From assembly GCA_031380225.1 (NCBI GenBank), contig JANNFX010000177.1, positions 1 through 38,998 on the forward strand: DNA of 38,998 bases, given 5' to 3'. A program made the position numbers and the translations under genes. This DNA is from JANNFX01 sp031380225. GTDB taxonomy: Bacteria; Pseudomonadota; Alphaproteobacteria; Rhizobiales; Hyphomicrobiaceae. Positions 26,569-33,797 of this stretch are shown here, piece after piece. Each line of letters begins with the position of its first letter. Position 1 is the first letter of the stretch. The notes beneath the pieces were generated by a model. That model searched no databases, had not been told where the DNA came from, and saw only the letters and a list, made by a program, of their open reading frames with translations.

Positions 26569-28197
26569 TTACACCAACCTCGACTGCTCCACGGCCGCTG
26601 CAATAAAACTGCGAAACAGCGGGTGTGGCTCAAATGGGCGGGATTTCAATTCGGGGTGGAACTGGACGCCGATGAACCACGGATGTTCCGGGTATTCAAC
26701 CGTCTCGGGCAATAACCCGTCAGGCGAAAGGCCGGCAAACAACAATCCGGCTTTTTCCAATCGGGCGCGGTAGGCCGTATTCACTTCATAGCGGTGGCGG
26801 TGGCGTTCGGAGATTTGCGTGTCGCCATAGATCTTCGCGATATGGCTCTCGTTATTAAGTGCCGCCGTGAACGCGCCGAGCCGCATGGTCCCGCCAAGAT
26901 CGCCGTCACGTTTGCGGCTCTCCAATTCATTGCCGCGCATCCACTCGGTCATCAAGCCGACGACGGGTTCATCGCAAGGGCCGAATTCGGTCGAGCTCGC
27001 GCCTTTGACGCCACACAAATTGCGGGCCGCCTCCACGCATGCCATCTGCATTCCGAAACAAATGCCGAAGTAGGGAACCTTGCGTTCGCGGGCGAATTTC
27101 GCAGCTTGGATTTTACCTTCTGAGCCGCGCTCGCCAAAGCCGCCCGGCACCAGAATACCGTGCACGCCTTCAAGATATACGGCCGGGTCTTCACGCTCGA
27201 AGACTTCGCTTTCGATCCAGTCGAGTTTGACTTTGACCCGGTTGGCGATGCCGCCATGCACCAGCGCTTCAATCAGCGATTTATAGGCGTCCTTGAGCTC
27301 AGTGTATTTGCCGACGACCGCAATCGTCACGTCGCCTTCGGGCGAGGCGATGTTGCGCGAAATCGTTTCCCAGCGCGTCAGGTCCGGCTTCGGCGCGCCT
27401 GTGATTCCAAAGGCAGCCAGCACTTCACGGTCCAAGCCTTCGCGGTGATAGGCGAGCGGCACATCATAGATTGAGGCCACATCAAGCGCTTGAATGACGG
27501 CTTCTTCGCGCACATTACAGAACAACGCGATTTTCTTGCGCTCCGATTTCGGCACTTCGCGATCCGACCGGCAGAGCAGAATGTCGGGTTGTATACCGAT
27601 CGAGCGCAATTCCTTTACGGAATGCTGCGTCGGCTTCGTTTTCAGTTCTCCGGCGGACGGGATGTACGGCATCAGAGTCAGATGCACATAGACGACGGCG
27701 CCGCGCGGCAGATCGTTGCCCAACTGGCGAATGGCTTCGAAGAACGGTAAGCCCTCAATGTCGCCAACTGTGCCGCCAATTTCGACCAGCACGAAATCTA
27801 CGGTCTCGTTGCCGGTGCGGACGAAATTCTTGATCGCGTCGGTGACGTGCGGAATGACCTGCACAGTGCCGCCCAAGTAGTCGCCGCGCCGCTCTTTGGC
27901 GAGGATGTCTTGGTAAATACGCCCAGTGGTGATGTTGTCCGATTTTTTGGCCGGAACGCCGGTAAAGCGCTCGTAGTGCCCCAAATCGAGATCGGTCTCG
28001 GCGCCGTCATCCGTGACGAACACCTCGCCGTGCTGATACGGGCTCATGGTGCCCGGGTCGACGTTGAGATAGGGGTCGAGCTTTTTCAAGCGCACGGAAT
28101 AGCCGCGGGCTTGCAGAAGCGCGCCCAGGGCTGCGGATGCCAGGCCTTTTCCAAGCGAGGAAACCACGCCGCCAGTGATGAAGATGTAGCGTTGCAT
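26569..28197 (-). CDS. pyrG: CTP synthase PyrG
   Basis: Converts UTP to CTP using ATP and glutamine. The 542-residue length is canonical. The N-terminal synthase domain begins QRYIFITGGVVSSLGKG with the ATP/Mg site, and EIGGTVGDIE lies at about 139-148. The C-terminal class I glutamine amidotransferase domain has its triad Cys380 (GICFGMQ), His514 and Glu516 (FHPEL). In many Hyphomicrobiales pyrG directly follows secG; here two plus-strand genes lie between them. Confidence 0.98.
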   Translation of the reverse strand: MQRYIFITGGVVSSLGKGLASAALGALLQARGYSVRLKKLDPYLNVDPGTMSPYQHGEVFVTDDGAETDLDLGHYERFTGVPAKKSDNITTGRIYQDILAKERRGDYLGGTVQVIPHVTDAIKNFVRTGNETVDFVLVEIGGTVGDIEGLPFFEAIRQLGNDLPRGAVVYVHLTLMPYIPSAGELKTKPTQHSVKELRSIGIQPDILLCRSDREVPKSERKKIALFCNVREEAVIQALDVASIYDVPLAYHREGLDREVLAAFGITGAPKPDLTRWETISRNIASPEGDVTIAVVGKYTELKDAYKSLIEALVHGGIANRVKVKLDWIESEVFEREDPAVYLEGVHGILVPGGFGERGSEGKIQAAKFARERKVPYFGICFGMQMACVEAARNLCGVKGASSTEFGPCDEPVVGLMTEWMRGNELESRKRDGDLGGTMRLGAFTAALNNESHIAKIYGDTQISERHRHRYEVNTAYRARLEKAGLLFAGLSPDGLLPETVEYPEHPWFIGVQFHPELKSRPFEPHPLFRSFIAAAVEQSRLV

Positions 28198-28452
28198 GGG
28201 ATTGGAGGCTTACACGGGTCGGTGCCCGATTCGAAGGGTCAAAGTGTCCGCATCCACGGGTTCATTTCGACCATTGTTGCATGTACGTGATACTCTAAAC
28301 GCGGCATAATCCTTGCGAACCTAATTCGGTAGCTTGCAAACGAGCTCGATACGGCTGATGCGGCCCGCCCGTTGTTTACCATGTCGCGCTCTGCGGCCTG
28401 ACGATCACGGCCAAACCAGCTATCGCAATCTTAGGTTCAACCCCGCCGGATC

Positions 28453-29658
28453 ATGCTCAATTCGCCCTCCCCTGCCGCCGCACGCCCTGCACACGCCCCG
28501 TTGCCGGCGATTGTGGTCAACCATCTGCTTGAGCCGCCAGAGCGCGTCACGGGCATCACCCGCTTTTTGTTTGCGCTCCTCCCGCTTCTGATTGATCTGA
28601 CCGAAGGCAACATCATCCTGCTGACGTGTTGGCCGGAGGCGAGTTTGCCTGCCGCGCTGTTGGCGTCGCGGCTGATGGTCAAGACATTTCCGTTTCATAA
28701 AAGCATGGTCGTCAACATTCTGAGGCAAGGCCCAGTGTTGGCGCAGGCGATGAACCGGCCTGGAGGCGCCATCGAGTTCAACGCCAATCCGGTCGGCGCG
28801 TTTACTGGACGCTGGCCGCGCGTCATTACCGTCCATGATCTCTATCTCGACCTGATGCCGGACGAGTATCCGCTGCGTCATCGCATAGCGTGGAAAGCAC
28901 TGTTTCCATTTTCGTTGAAGCGGGCGTCGGGCATCGTAGTGCCGTCGAGCAGCACGCGTGCCGATCTCTCTAAATTCTATCCAAAAGAATCGGCTGGGAA
29001 GACATTCATCGTTCCTGAAGCGCCTGCTTTTGATCAGCAGGCACCGGTTGGCGCGGCACCGCTTGCAGGCCGCTACGGTTTGATAGTCGGAAACATTTCG
29101 CCCAATAAGAATGCGCCAGTCGTCGTTGAAGCGCTGGCCGCGTTAGCAGCTCGCGGCATAAAGGTGCCACTGCTGCATATCGGCCGCGACGAGGGCGGGC
29201 ATTTGGCGCGAGCGCTCAACGACGCCGTGGTCGACGTGCCGATTACGTCACGCGCGGGGGTTTCTGATGAAACGCTGAGGGCTGCCTACAGGCACGCGGC
29301 ATTCTTCCTCAACACATCAGTGCACGAGGGCTTCTGCCTCCCGGTTGTCGAAGCGCAGGCGATGGGCACCCCTGTTATCGCCTCCAATCGCTCTGCTATC
29401 CCAGAGGTCGCGGGGGACGGCGCTTTACTGGTCAATCCGCAATCGGCTGCTGAGGTTGCAGCTGCCATCGAGCGCGTTTGGACAGACCCAAAATTCGCGT
29501 CAGAGTTGGCCGGATTAGGCACCCTCAACGTCGCGCGCTATTCTTGGGCGAGTACCGCAAGTCAGGTGACTCAGATACTACGGTCCGTAGCAACCGTCAG
29601 ACAACCCAACGCCGTCACTGCACCGTTAGCGGCTTTGCGCCCATTGGATCGGACTTAA
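28453..29658 (+). CDS. Glycosyltransferase family 4-like
   Basis: A 401-residue GT-B-fold glycosyltransferase. The N-terminal half has VNHLLEPPERVTGITRF and VITVHDLYLDLMPDEYP. The C-terminal nucleotide-sugar domain begins YGLIVGNISPNKN, and its E-x7-E motif is seen in HEGFCLPVVEAQAMGTPVIASNRSAIPEVAGD (about 290-320). The acceptor and donor sugars cannot be told; surface polysaccharide or lipopolysaccharide synthesis is the usual role. The ATG at 28453 has only a weak ribosome site. The stop is four bases from the start of the methyltransferase gene, so the two form an operon. Confidence 0.88.
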   Translation: MLNSPSPAAARPAHAPLPAIVVNHLLEPPERVTGITRFLFALLPLLIDLTEGNIILLTCWPEASLPAALLASRLMVKTFPFHKSMVVNILRQGPVLAQAMNRPGGAIEFNANPVGAFTGRWPRVITVHDLYLDLMPDEYPLRHRIAWKALFPFSLKRASGIVVPSSSTRADLSKFYPKESAGKTFIVPEAPAFDQQAPVGAAPLAGRYGLIVGNISPNKNAPVVVEALAALAARGIKVPLLHIGRDEGGHLARALNDAVVDVPITSRAGVSDETLRAAYRHAAFFLNTSVHEGFCLPVVEAQAMGTPVIASNRSAIPEVAGDGALLVNPQSAAEVAAAIERVWTDPKFASELAGLGTLNVARYSWASTASQVTQILRSVATVRQPNAVTAPLAALRPLDRT

Positions 29659-29662
29659 TAGA

Positions 29663-30487
29663 ATGGCGTCTCAGACTATGAAGTCTCAATCTTTGAAAGC
29701 CATGGCGCGCTCGGTATTGTCGGCAGTGGCGCCACGCGCGCTTGTCAAGCGTCATTTGTCGGGAGCCGGTGACCGCGAACTGGAATTGTCGCTCCTCGAT
29801 TTGCTGGTTCAACCAGGTCGAAAAGCTATTGATGTCGGCGCCAATTGGGGTCTCTACGCGACCGAACTCGCGAAGCTGTGCCCTGAGGTTTTATGCCTTG
29901 AGCCCAATCCGGCGCTCGTTAAAATTCTGAAGCGGACACTGCCCGCCAAATGCCGCGTCGAGCACGCTGCTGCGGCCCGCGAAGCTGGCTTTGCGACCTT
30001 GCATATTCCGATGGACGGCGAACGCGAAGTCGACGGCCTCGCCTCGTTGCAAACCATGGACGGGCGGGACACGCGCGAGATCAGAGTGCCAACGGTAGCT
30101 CTCGATAGCTTTGCTGGTCAGCCGATTGGATTTGTCAAAATCGATGTCGAAGGCGCCGAAATGCTTGTGCTCAGTGGCGCCACTCAGCTCCTCGACCGTC
30201 AAGCTCCAACTGTGTTGATCGAGATCGAGGAACGTCACCGGTCAGGCGCAATTGCCGAAGCGCGGGCTTGGTTCGAAGCGCGCCACTACGAAGGCTTCTA
30301 CGTGTTTGACGGCGCCGTGCACTCACTGGCTACGTTCAGAGCCGAGCGGCTGCAAAACGTCCAGAACTTCGACCCGCTCGCTGAACGGCGCACGCAGACT
30401 TACATCAACAACTTCATATTTGCGCCCAAGGGGCGCATTGGCGACAACATCAAGCGCGCGGTTGCGGCACGCTTGAAAGCCCGCTGA
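29663..30487 (+). CDS. FkbM family SAM-dependent methyltransferase
   Basis: A 274-residue methyltransferase of the FkbM type, which often O-methylates sugars of surface glycans. The SAM motif IDVGANWGLYA is at 56-66, with an acidic residue after the second strand (CLEPNP). The family signature GFVKIDVEGAEMLVLSGA lies near 156-173, followed by LIEIEERH. The start is four bases after the glycosyltransferase stop; Met6 is an alternative. Pairing with a glycosyltransferase suggests the two add and then methylate one sugar residue. It converges on secG with a 12-bp gap. Confidence 0.9.
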   Translation: MASQTMKSQSLKAMARSVLSAVAPRALVKRHLSGAGDRELELSLLDLLVQPGRKAIDVGANWGLYATELAKLCPEVLCLEPNPALVKILKRTLPAKCRVEHAAAAREAGFATLHIPMDGEREVDGLASLQTMDGRDTREIRVPTVALDSFAGQPIGFVKIDVEGAEMLVLSGATQLLDRQAPTVLIEIEERHRSGAIAEARAWFEARHYEGFYVFDGAVHSLATFRAERLQNVQNFDPLAERRTQTYINNFIFAPKGRIGDNIKRAVAARLKAR

Positions 30488-30499
30488 CGCCGAATGCTC

Positions 30500-30910
30500 T
30501 TATTGAAGCTTGTCGAGAATTCCGCCGCGCGGCTGTGCAGGAGCTGCGGGTGCTGCCGGCTGATCGCCTGTTGTGGGAGTTACCGGAGCGTTAGCTGGTG
30601 CGGTCCCAGCAGGTGCGGCCGGCGTTTCCGTCGACGTCGAGGCCGGCGCTGGGGCGTTGACCTTATCCAGAACCGATCCAGATGGTGCCGCCGTCCTCCC
30701 GGCCAATGACAACAGAATGCTGGTGGTAAAAAATGCCAACGCAAGACCGGCCGTTACGCGTGTCAAAAGATTGGCTTGACCACGGCCTGTGAGAAAGCCC
30801 CCACCACCACCGCCGATGCCAAGTGCGCCGCCTTCAGATTTCTGCAACAGCACCACAAACACCAGGGTTGCGGCGATCATCAAATGAACGATCAGGAGAA
30901 CGGTGTGCAT
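30500..30910 (-). CDS. secG: Preprotein translocase subunit SecG
   Basis: Small inner-membrane subunit of the SecYEG translocon. Residues 3-22 and about 50-72 are membrane helices, joined by the conserved LLQKSEGGALGIGGGGGGFLTGRG loop. After residue 75 comes a Pro/Ala/Thr-rich cytoplasmic or periplasmic tail ending GGILDKLQ, typical of alphaproteobacterial SecG (136 residues versus about 110 in E. coli). tpiA, the common upstream neighbour, is not present. Confidence 0.95.
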   Translation of the reverse strand: MHTVLLIVHLMIAATLVFVVLLQKSEGGALGIGGGGGGFLTGRGQANLLTRVTAGLALAFFTTSILLSLAGRTAAPSGSVLDKVNAPAPASTSTETPAAPAGTAPANAPVTPTTGDQPAAPAAPAQPRGGILDKLQ

Positions 30911-31095
30911 CGGTGGTGAAATCCAAGGCTGAATCTGAAATTACGTAGGTTTGGTGCGCTTCTACACTAGGGCCTGGGGCTTCGCCAGGGGCGATTTGGC
31001 CTAAAAATAGCGGCGTTCTACCGCCATTCGGCCGGTTGGCGTTGTTATGCAGCCAATCCTGACAATCTGGCTTGATTCGCAAGGACCATAGGCTG

Positions 31096-31650
31096 CTACG
31101 GCGTCTCCTTCTCGTCTTGCTTAGCGTCGTCCTTATCGTCGTCGGTCGTGCCGCGGAAAAACTTAGCACGGCGCGCCTTCCAACGCTCGGCGAGCGCCAG
31201 CCGCTCGGCTGCTGTCATTTGACTAGCAGCGTTGGTGATGACGGAGCGGGCTGCGGCTTTCATTGCCGCTTCGGCTTCGTCGATTTTGCCAAACGCGCCG
31301 GTCAACTTGTCCTTGTCGAACGGCTCAGCTGACATGGCATCAGCCGCAGTGCGGCGGGCGGCGCGCGTCGCGTCAAATAGTGGCTTGAGTTCCGGCTTGG
31401 CAGACTTGATCAGGGTCCGCAATTCTTTGGCGCGCTCAGGCGGCAACGTTTTTAGGAAACTGCGCAGGCCAATTTCTTCGGTGCCGCGACCACCGCCGCC
31501 GGCGAAGTTATGATGATGCCGGTGCCGCCAAACCGAACCGGCGGCAATTCCGACCACGAGCAGGTTCAGAGCCAGCGAGCAAATGAGAAGCGCGCGCCAT
31601 TTTCCTGTTGGCGCCATCGCCGGAGCCGCCAGTGTCTCATTGTTTGTCAT
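31096..31650 (-). CDS. Periplasmic heavy-metal sensor-like protein
   Basis: 184 residues with an N-terminal membrane anchor (about 19-41), a His-rich stretch just outside the membrane (RHRHHH), and a helical domain of Spy/CpxP/heavy-metal-resistance type. The helical domain contains LRSFLKTLPPERAKELR and FDKDKLTGAFGKIDEAEAAM. The C-terminal tail is charged (DDDKDDAKQDEKE). The start ATG overlaps the stop of the probable anti-sigma gene (ATGA), so they are translationally coupled. Proteins of this family bind metals or unfolded envelope proteins. Here it is likely to tune the sigma/anti-sigma pair upstream; that link is inference. Confidence 0.82.
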   Translation of the reverse strand: MTNNETLAAPAMAPTGKWRALLICSLALNLLVVGIAAGSVWRHRHHHNFAGGGGRGTEEIGLRSFLKTLPPERAKELRTLIKSAKPELKPLFDATRAARRTAADAMSAEPFDKDKLTGAFGKIDEAEAAMKAAARSVITNAASQMTAAERLALAERWKARRAKFFRGTTDDDKDDAKQDEKETP

Positions 31651-32168
31651 AGGACGTTCTCCTCGACGCTATCGACGACGCCGAACACCAGATCACCTGC
31701 GTCTGTTTCTAGAGCGATTTGTGGCTCGAACATCTGCGGCGACGCGACGTCGAAGCTACCCAGTGCCAATCCAAGGACCAACGATGCCGCAAGTGATGCT
31801 GCCATTGCCCATCCGGACCGCCACGGCGCAGCAACAGACGTGGCAGACTTACCGCCGGCAACAACTGTAAAGCGGTCGAGCCCCGGTTTCGAACCAGCTC
31901 CGCGAGCTGCGAATTCGAACCGTGCCGCGTCAATGATACGGGCTGACAATGCCGCCGAACCGGCTTTGACCAGAGGGATTTCGCGATCCAAAGCGGCATC
32001 GAGCGCTTTAGCCTCGGCGTAGTTTTTCTGCGCCACCACATCGCGGGCTATGAGTTCCAAAAGCTTGGCGCGCTGATCCTCTGGCCATCGCGAAGCATGA
32101 CTGCCAAACGTCGCGAGCACGTAATCGAGCTGCCTCAAGGCCGTGTTGCTGTTGCTGTCGTCCGTCAT
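31647..32168 (-). CDS. Probable anti-sigma factor (single-pass membrane protein)
   Basis: 173 residues with a cytoplasmic helical N-terminus (about 10-90), one membrane helix (about 117-138) and a short periplasmic tail. It lies 30 bp after the ECF sigma gene and overlaps the metal-sensor gene by four bases. Position and topology are those of an ECF anti-sigma factor. It lacks the HxxxCxxC zinc motif of ZAS-type anti-sigmas, so its contact with sigma would be of another type. Family identity is inferred from context. Confidence 0.7.
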   Translation of the reverse strand: MTDDSNSNTALRQLDYVLATFGSHASRWPEDQRAKLLELIARDVVAQKNYAEAKALDAALDREIPLVKAGSAALSARIIDAARFEFAARGAGSKPGLDRFTVVAGGKSATSVAAPWRSGWAMAASLAASLVLGLALGSFDVASPQMFEPQIALETDAGDLVFGVVDSVEENVL

Positions 32169-32198
32169 GGCGTCAGTACCTATTCCAAGTCATCGTCG

Positions 32199-32828
32199 TT
32201 AGTCTATCAACGCCCGCCACACACTAGCGAGATCGGTCCGCAACGTCCGCCGCGCCCGCGAGAGCAGGCCATCGACAGCGTCGGTCGTTGTTGCAAGTTC
32301 TCGCGCAATGTCAGCCAGCGACTGTCCTTCATAATGAAACAACACCAATGCCAAACGTTGCCGTTCCGGCAACGCTGTCAGAGCGCGCTCCACCGAGGCT
32401 GCCGTTTCCCGTTGGTCGATTCCAGCATGCTGGTCCGCCTCGGCCTGAGGCTCATGCTCGGGCGTGAATTCCGTCAACCGGCCGCTGCGCCGCAGCCGGT
32501 CTATGGCGAGATTGCGGGCCACCTGGCGCAGCCAGCCACCTATGCCGCCGCCACTGGGTTTGAAGGTGCCAGCGGTTTTCCATAGTCTCAGGAACGCTTC
32601 CTGAGTTATGTCTTCAGCTTCGCTTTCGTCGCGAACAATGCGCATGGCAGACCGAAGCACGCCGTCCTGATGAGACGCCAGCACGGCCTCAAACGCATTC
32701 AAGTCGCCGCCAGCCATGCGCGCCAGCAGCGACCCCTCATCTTCCACTGTGCCGAAAGCGGCCGGCCGGCCGCTTTCGTGGCCGCCTTGCGCCACGCGCC
32801 ACCTCGATTGTGCAAATGCCGGTGCCAT
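32199..32828 (-). CDS. ECF-family RNA polymerase sigma factor
   Basis: About 209 residues. Sigma region 2 is seen as LRSAMRIVRDESEAEDITQEAFLRLWKTA, with the core-binding and -10-recognition helices. Region 4 is LTALPERQRLALVLFHYEGQSLADIARELATTTDAVDGLLSRARRTLR, with a helix-turn-helix for the -35 element. There is no region 1 or 3. Two adjacent ATGs (32831, 32828) follow CAGG; the second is better spaced. A GTG at 32747 would give about 182 residues, nearer the usual ECF N-terminus, and would leave the 26-bp palindrome outside the protein. It is followed by the probable anti-sigma and metal-sensor genes and preceded by the EF-hand gene 43 bp away. Confidence 0.93.
   Translation of the reverse strand: MAPAFAQSRWRVAQGGHESGRPAAFGTVEDEGSLLARMAGGDLNAFEAVLASHQDGVLRSAMRIVRDESEAEDITQEAFLRLWKTAGTFKPSGGGIGGWLRQVARNLAIDRLRRSGRLTEFTPEHEPQAEADQHAGIDQRETAASVERALTALPERQRLALVLFHYEGQSLADIARELATTTDAVDGLLSRARRTLRTDLASVWRALID
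32753..32778. repeat. 26-bp perfect palindrome at the 5' end of the sigma gene
   Basis: Starting CGAAAGCGGCCGG and continuing as its exact reverse complement, this sequence is fully palindromic over 26 bp. It lies either inside codons 18-27 of the longer sigma ORF or six bases before the alternative GTG start at 32747. It could be an operator or an mRNA hairpin that hides the translation start. Confidence 0.7.
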
Positions 32829-32871
32829 CATCGCCTGATTTCGGACCGCGCGCTAGTCTTCCGTTCCAGCA

Positions 32872-33693
32872 TTACTTGCCGAACAGCTTGCCTTGGCCGG
32901 ACTTGGGGAAGTCATCACTGGCAATCCGGCCATCGTCATTGAGGTCGAGGATTGTAAAGCGCTTGATGCTCTTAGCAGTGAATTCGTCTTCGGTCAGGCG
33001 GCCATCGTTATTGGTATCGGTGACGTGCAGCGTTCGCTTTTTCGAGAAATCGATGCGCTCTGCAGCCTGCTTTTCGAGTTCAGCGATATCAATAACGCCG
33101 TCGGCATTGATGTCAATTTTGGCAAATTCCGCTGCAGTATTGGCGTCCACGTCCGCGAGCGAACTTCCTCCGCGATACTTGCCAAACCGGGGCTTACCAT
33201 CACCCTTGGCGTCAGACTTGCCGCTGCTAAACCACCCACCCATTGACATCCGGCCTGGAGGCATATCTGCCTCAGTCATCTTGCCGTCGCCGTCGATGTC
33301 ACGCGCCTTGAAGCGCTCGCGCGGTCCAGTTTGAAACTCATCGCGTGACACTTTGCTGTCGGCGTTGGCATCAAGTTTTTTCATCATCCGTTTGACGCGA
33401 AATTCCGACCGCTCTTTCATCGGCGATTCAAGTTCTGCGTTATCAACGGCGCCATCTTTGTTGGCGTCGAGTTCCTTAAACTGGCGGATGCGCTGCTGAA
33501 GGAATTCGTCCTTGGTAATGGCGCCGTCCTTGTCGCTGTCCATCCGCTTCAGGCGTTCGCCATAGCCATGGCCGCGGCCGTGCTTGCCGCCGTAGTCTCC
33601 GGCGGCCGCCAGAGCCTGGCTGCTGGCAATGGCCGGCGCCATTGAGGCGACTGCTAAAATGACGGCGACTGAACGTGCTGATAGGGGGATCAT
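32872..33693 (-). CDS. Secreted EF-hand calcium-binding protein (seven loops)
   Basis: 273 residues from the ATG at 33693, with GGAG six bases upstream. A signal peptide spans about 1-31 (VILAVASMAPAIASSQALAA). Seven 12-residue EF-hand loops start at Asp52, 76, 108, 132, 194, 226 and 250. All have Asp or Asn at loop positions 1, 3 and 5 and Glu or Asp at 12. The third has Ser in place of the usual Gly6. A Gly/Ser-rich linker (about 147-178) separates loops 1-4 from 5-7. The protein should bind Ca2+ in the periplasm or outside the cell. It is first in a same-strand run with the ECF sigma, probable anti-sigma and metal-sensor genes, which suggests a shared envelope-response role. Confidence 0.9.
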   Translation of the reverse strand: MIPLSARSVAVILAVASMAPAIASSQALAAAGDYGGKHGRGHGYGERLKRMDSDKDGAITKDEFLQQRIRQFKELDANKDGAVDNAELESPMKERSEFRVKRMMKKLDANADSKVSRDEFQTGPRERFKARDIDGDGKMTEADMPPGRMSMGGWFSSGKSDAKGDGKPRFGKYRGGSSLADVDANTAAEFAKIDINADGVIDIAELEKQAAERIDFSKKRTLHVTDTNNDGRLTEDEFTAKSIKRFTILDLNDDGRIASDDFPKSGQGKLFGK

Positions 33694-33797
33694 GGCGTAC
33701 TCCGCTCTCAAAACTCTGATTTATTGGAGGGACAAGCGCCCCTTCAGTCGGTAAACGCGGCAGAGCGCAGGACCCGTCGCTGGCGCGGCAACAAATT

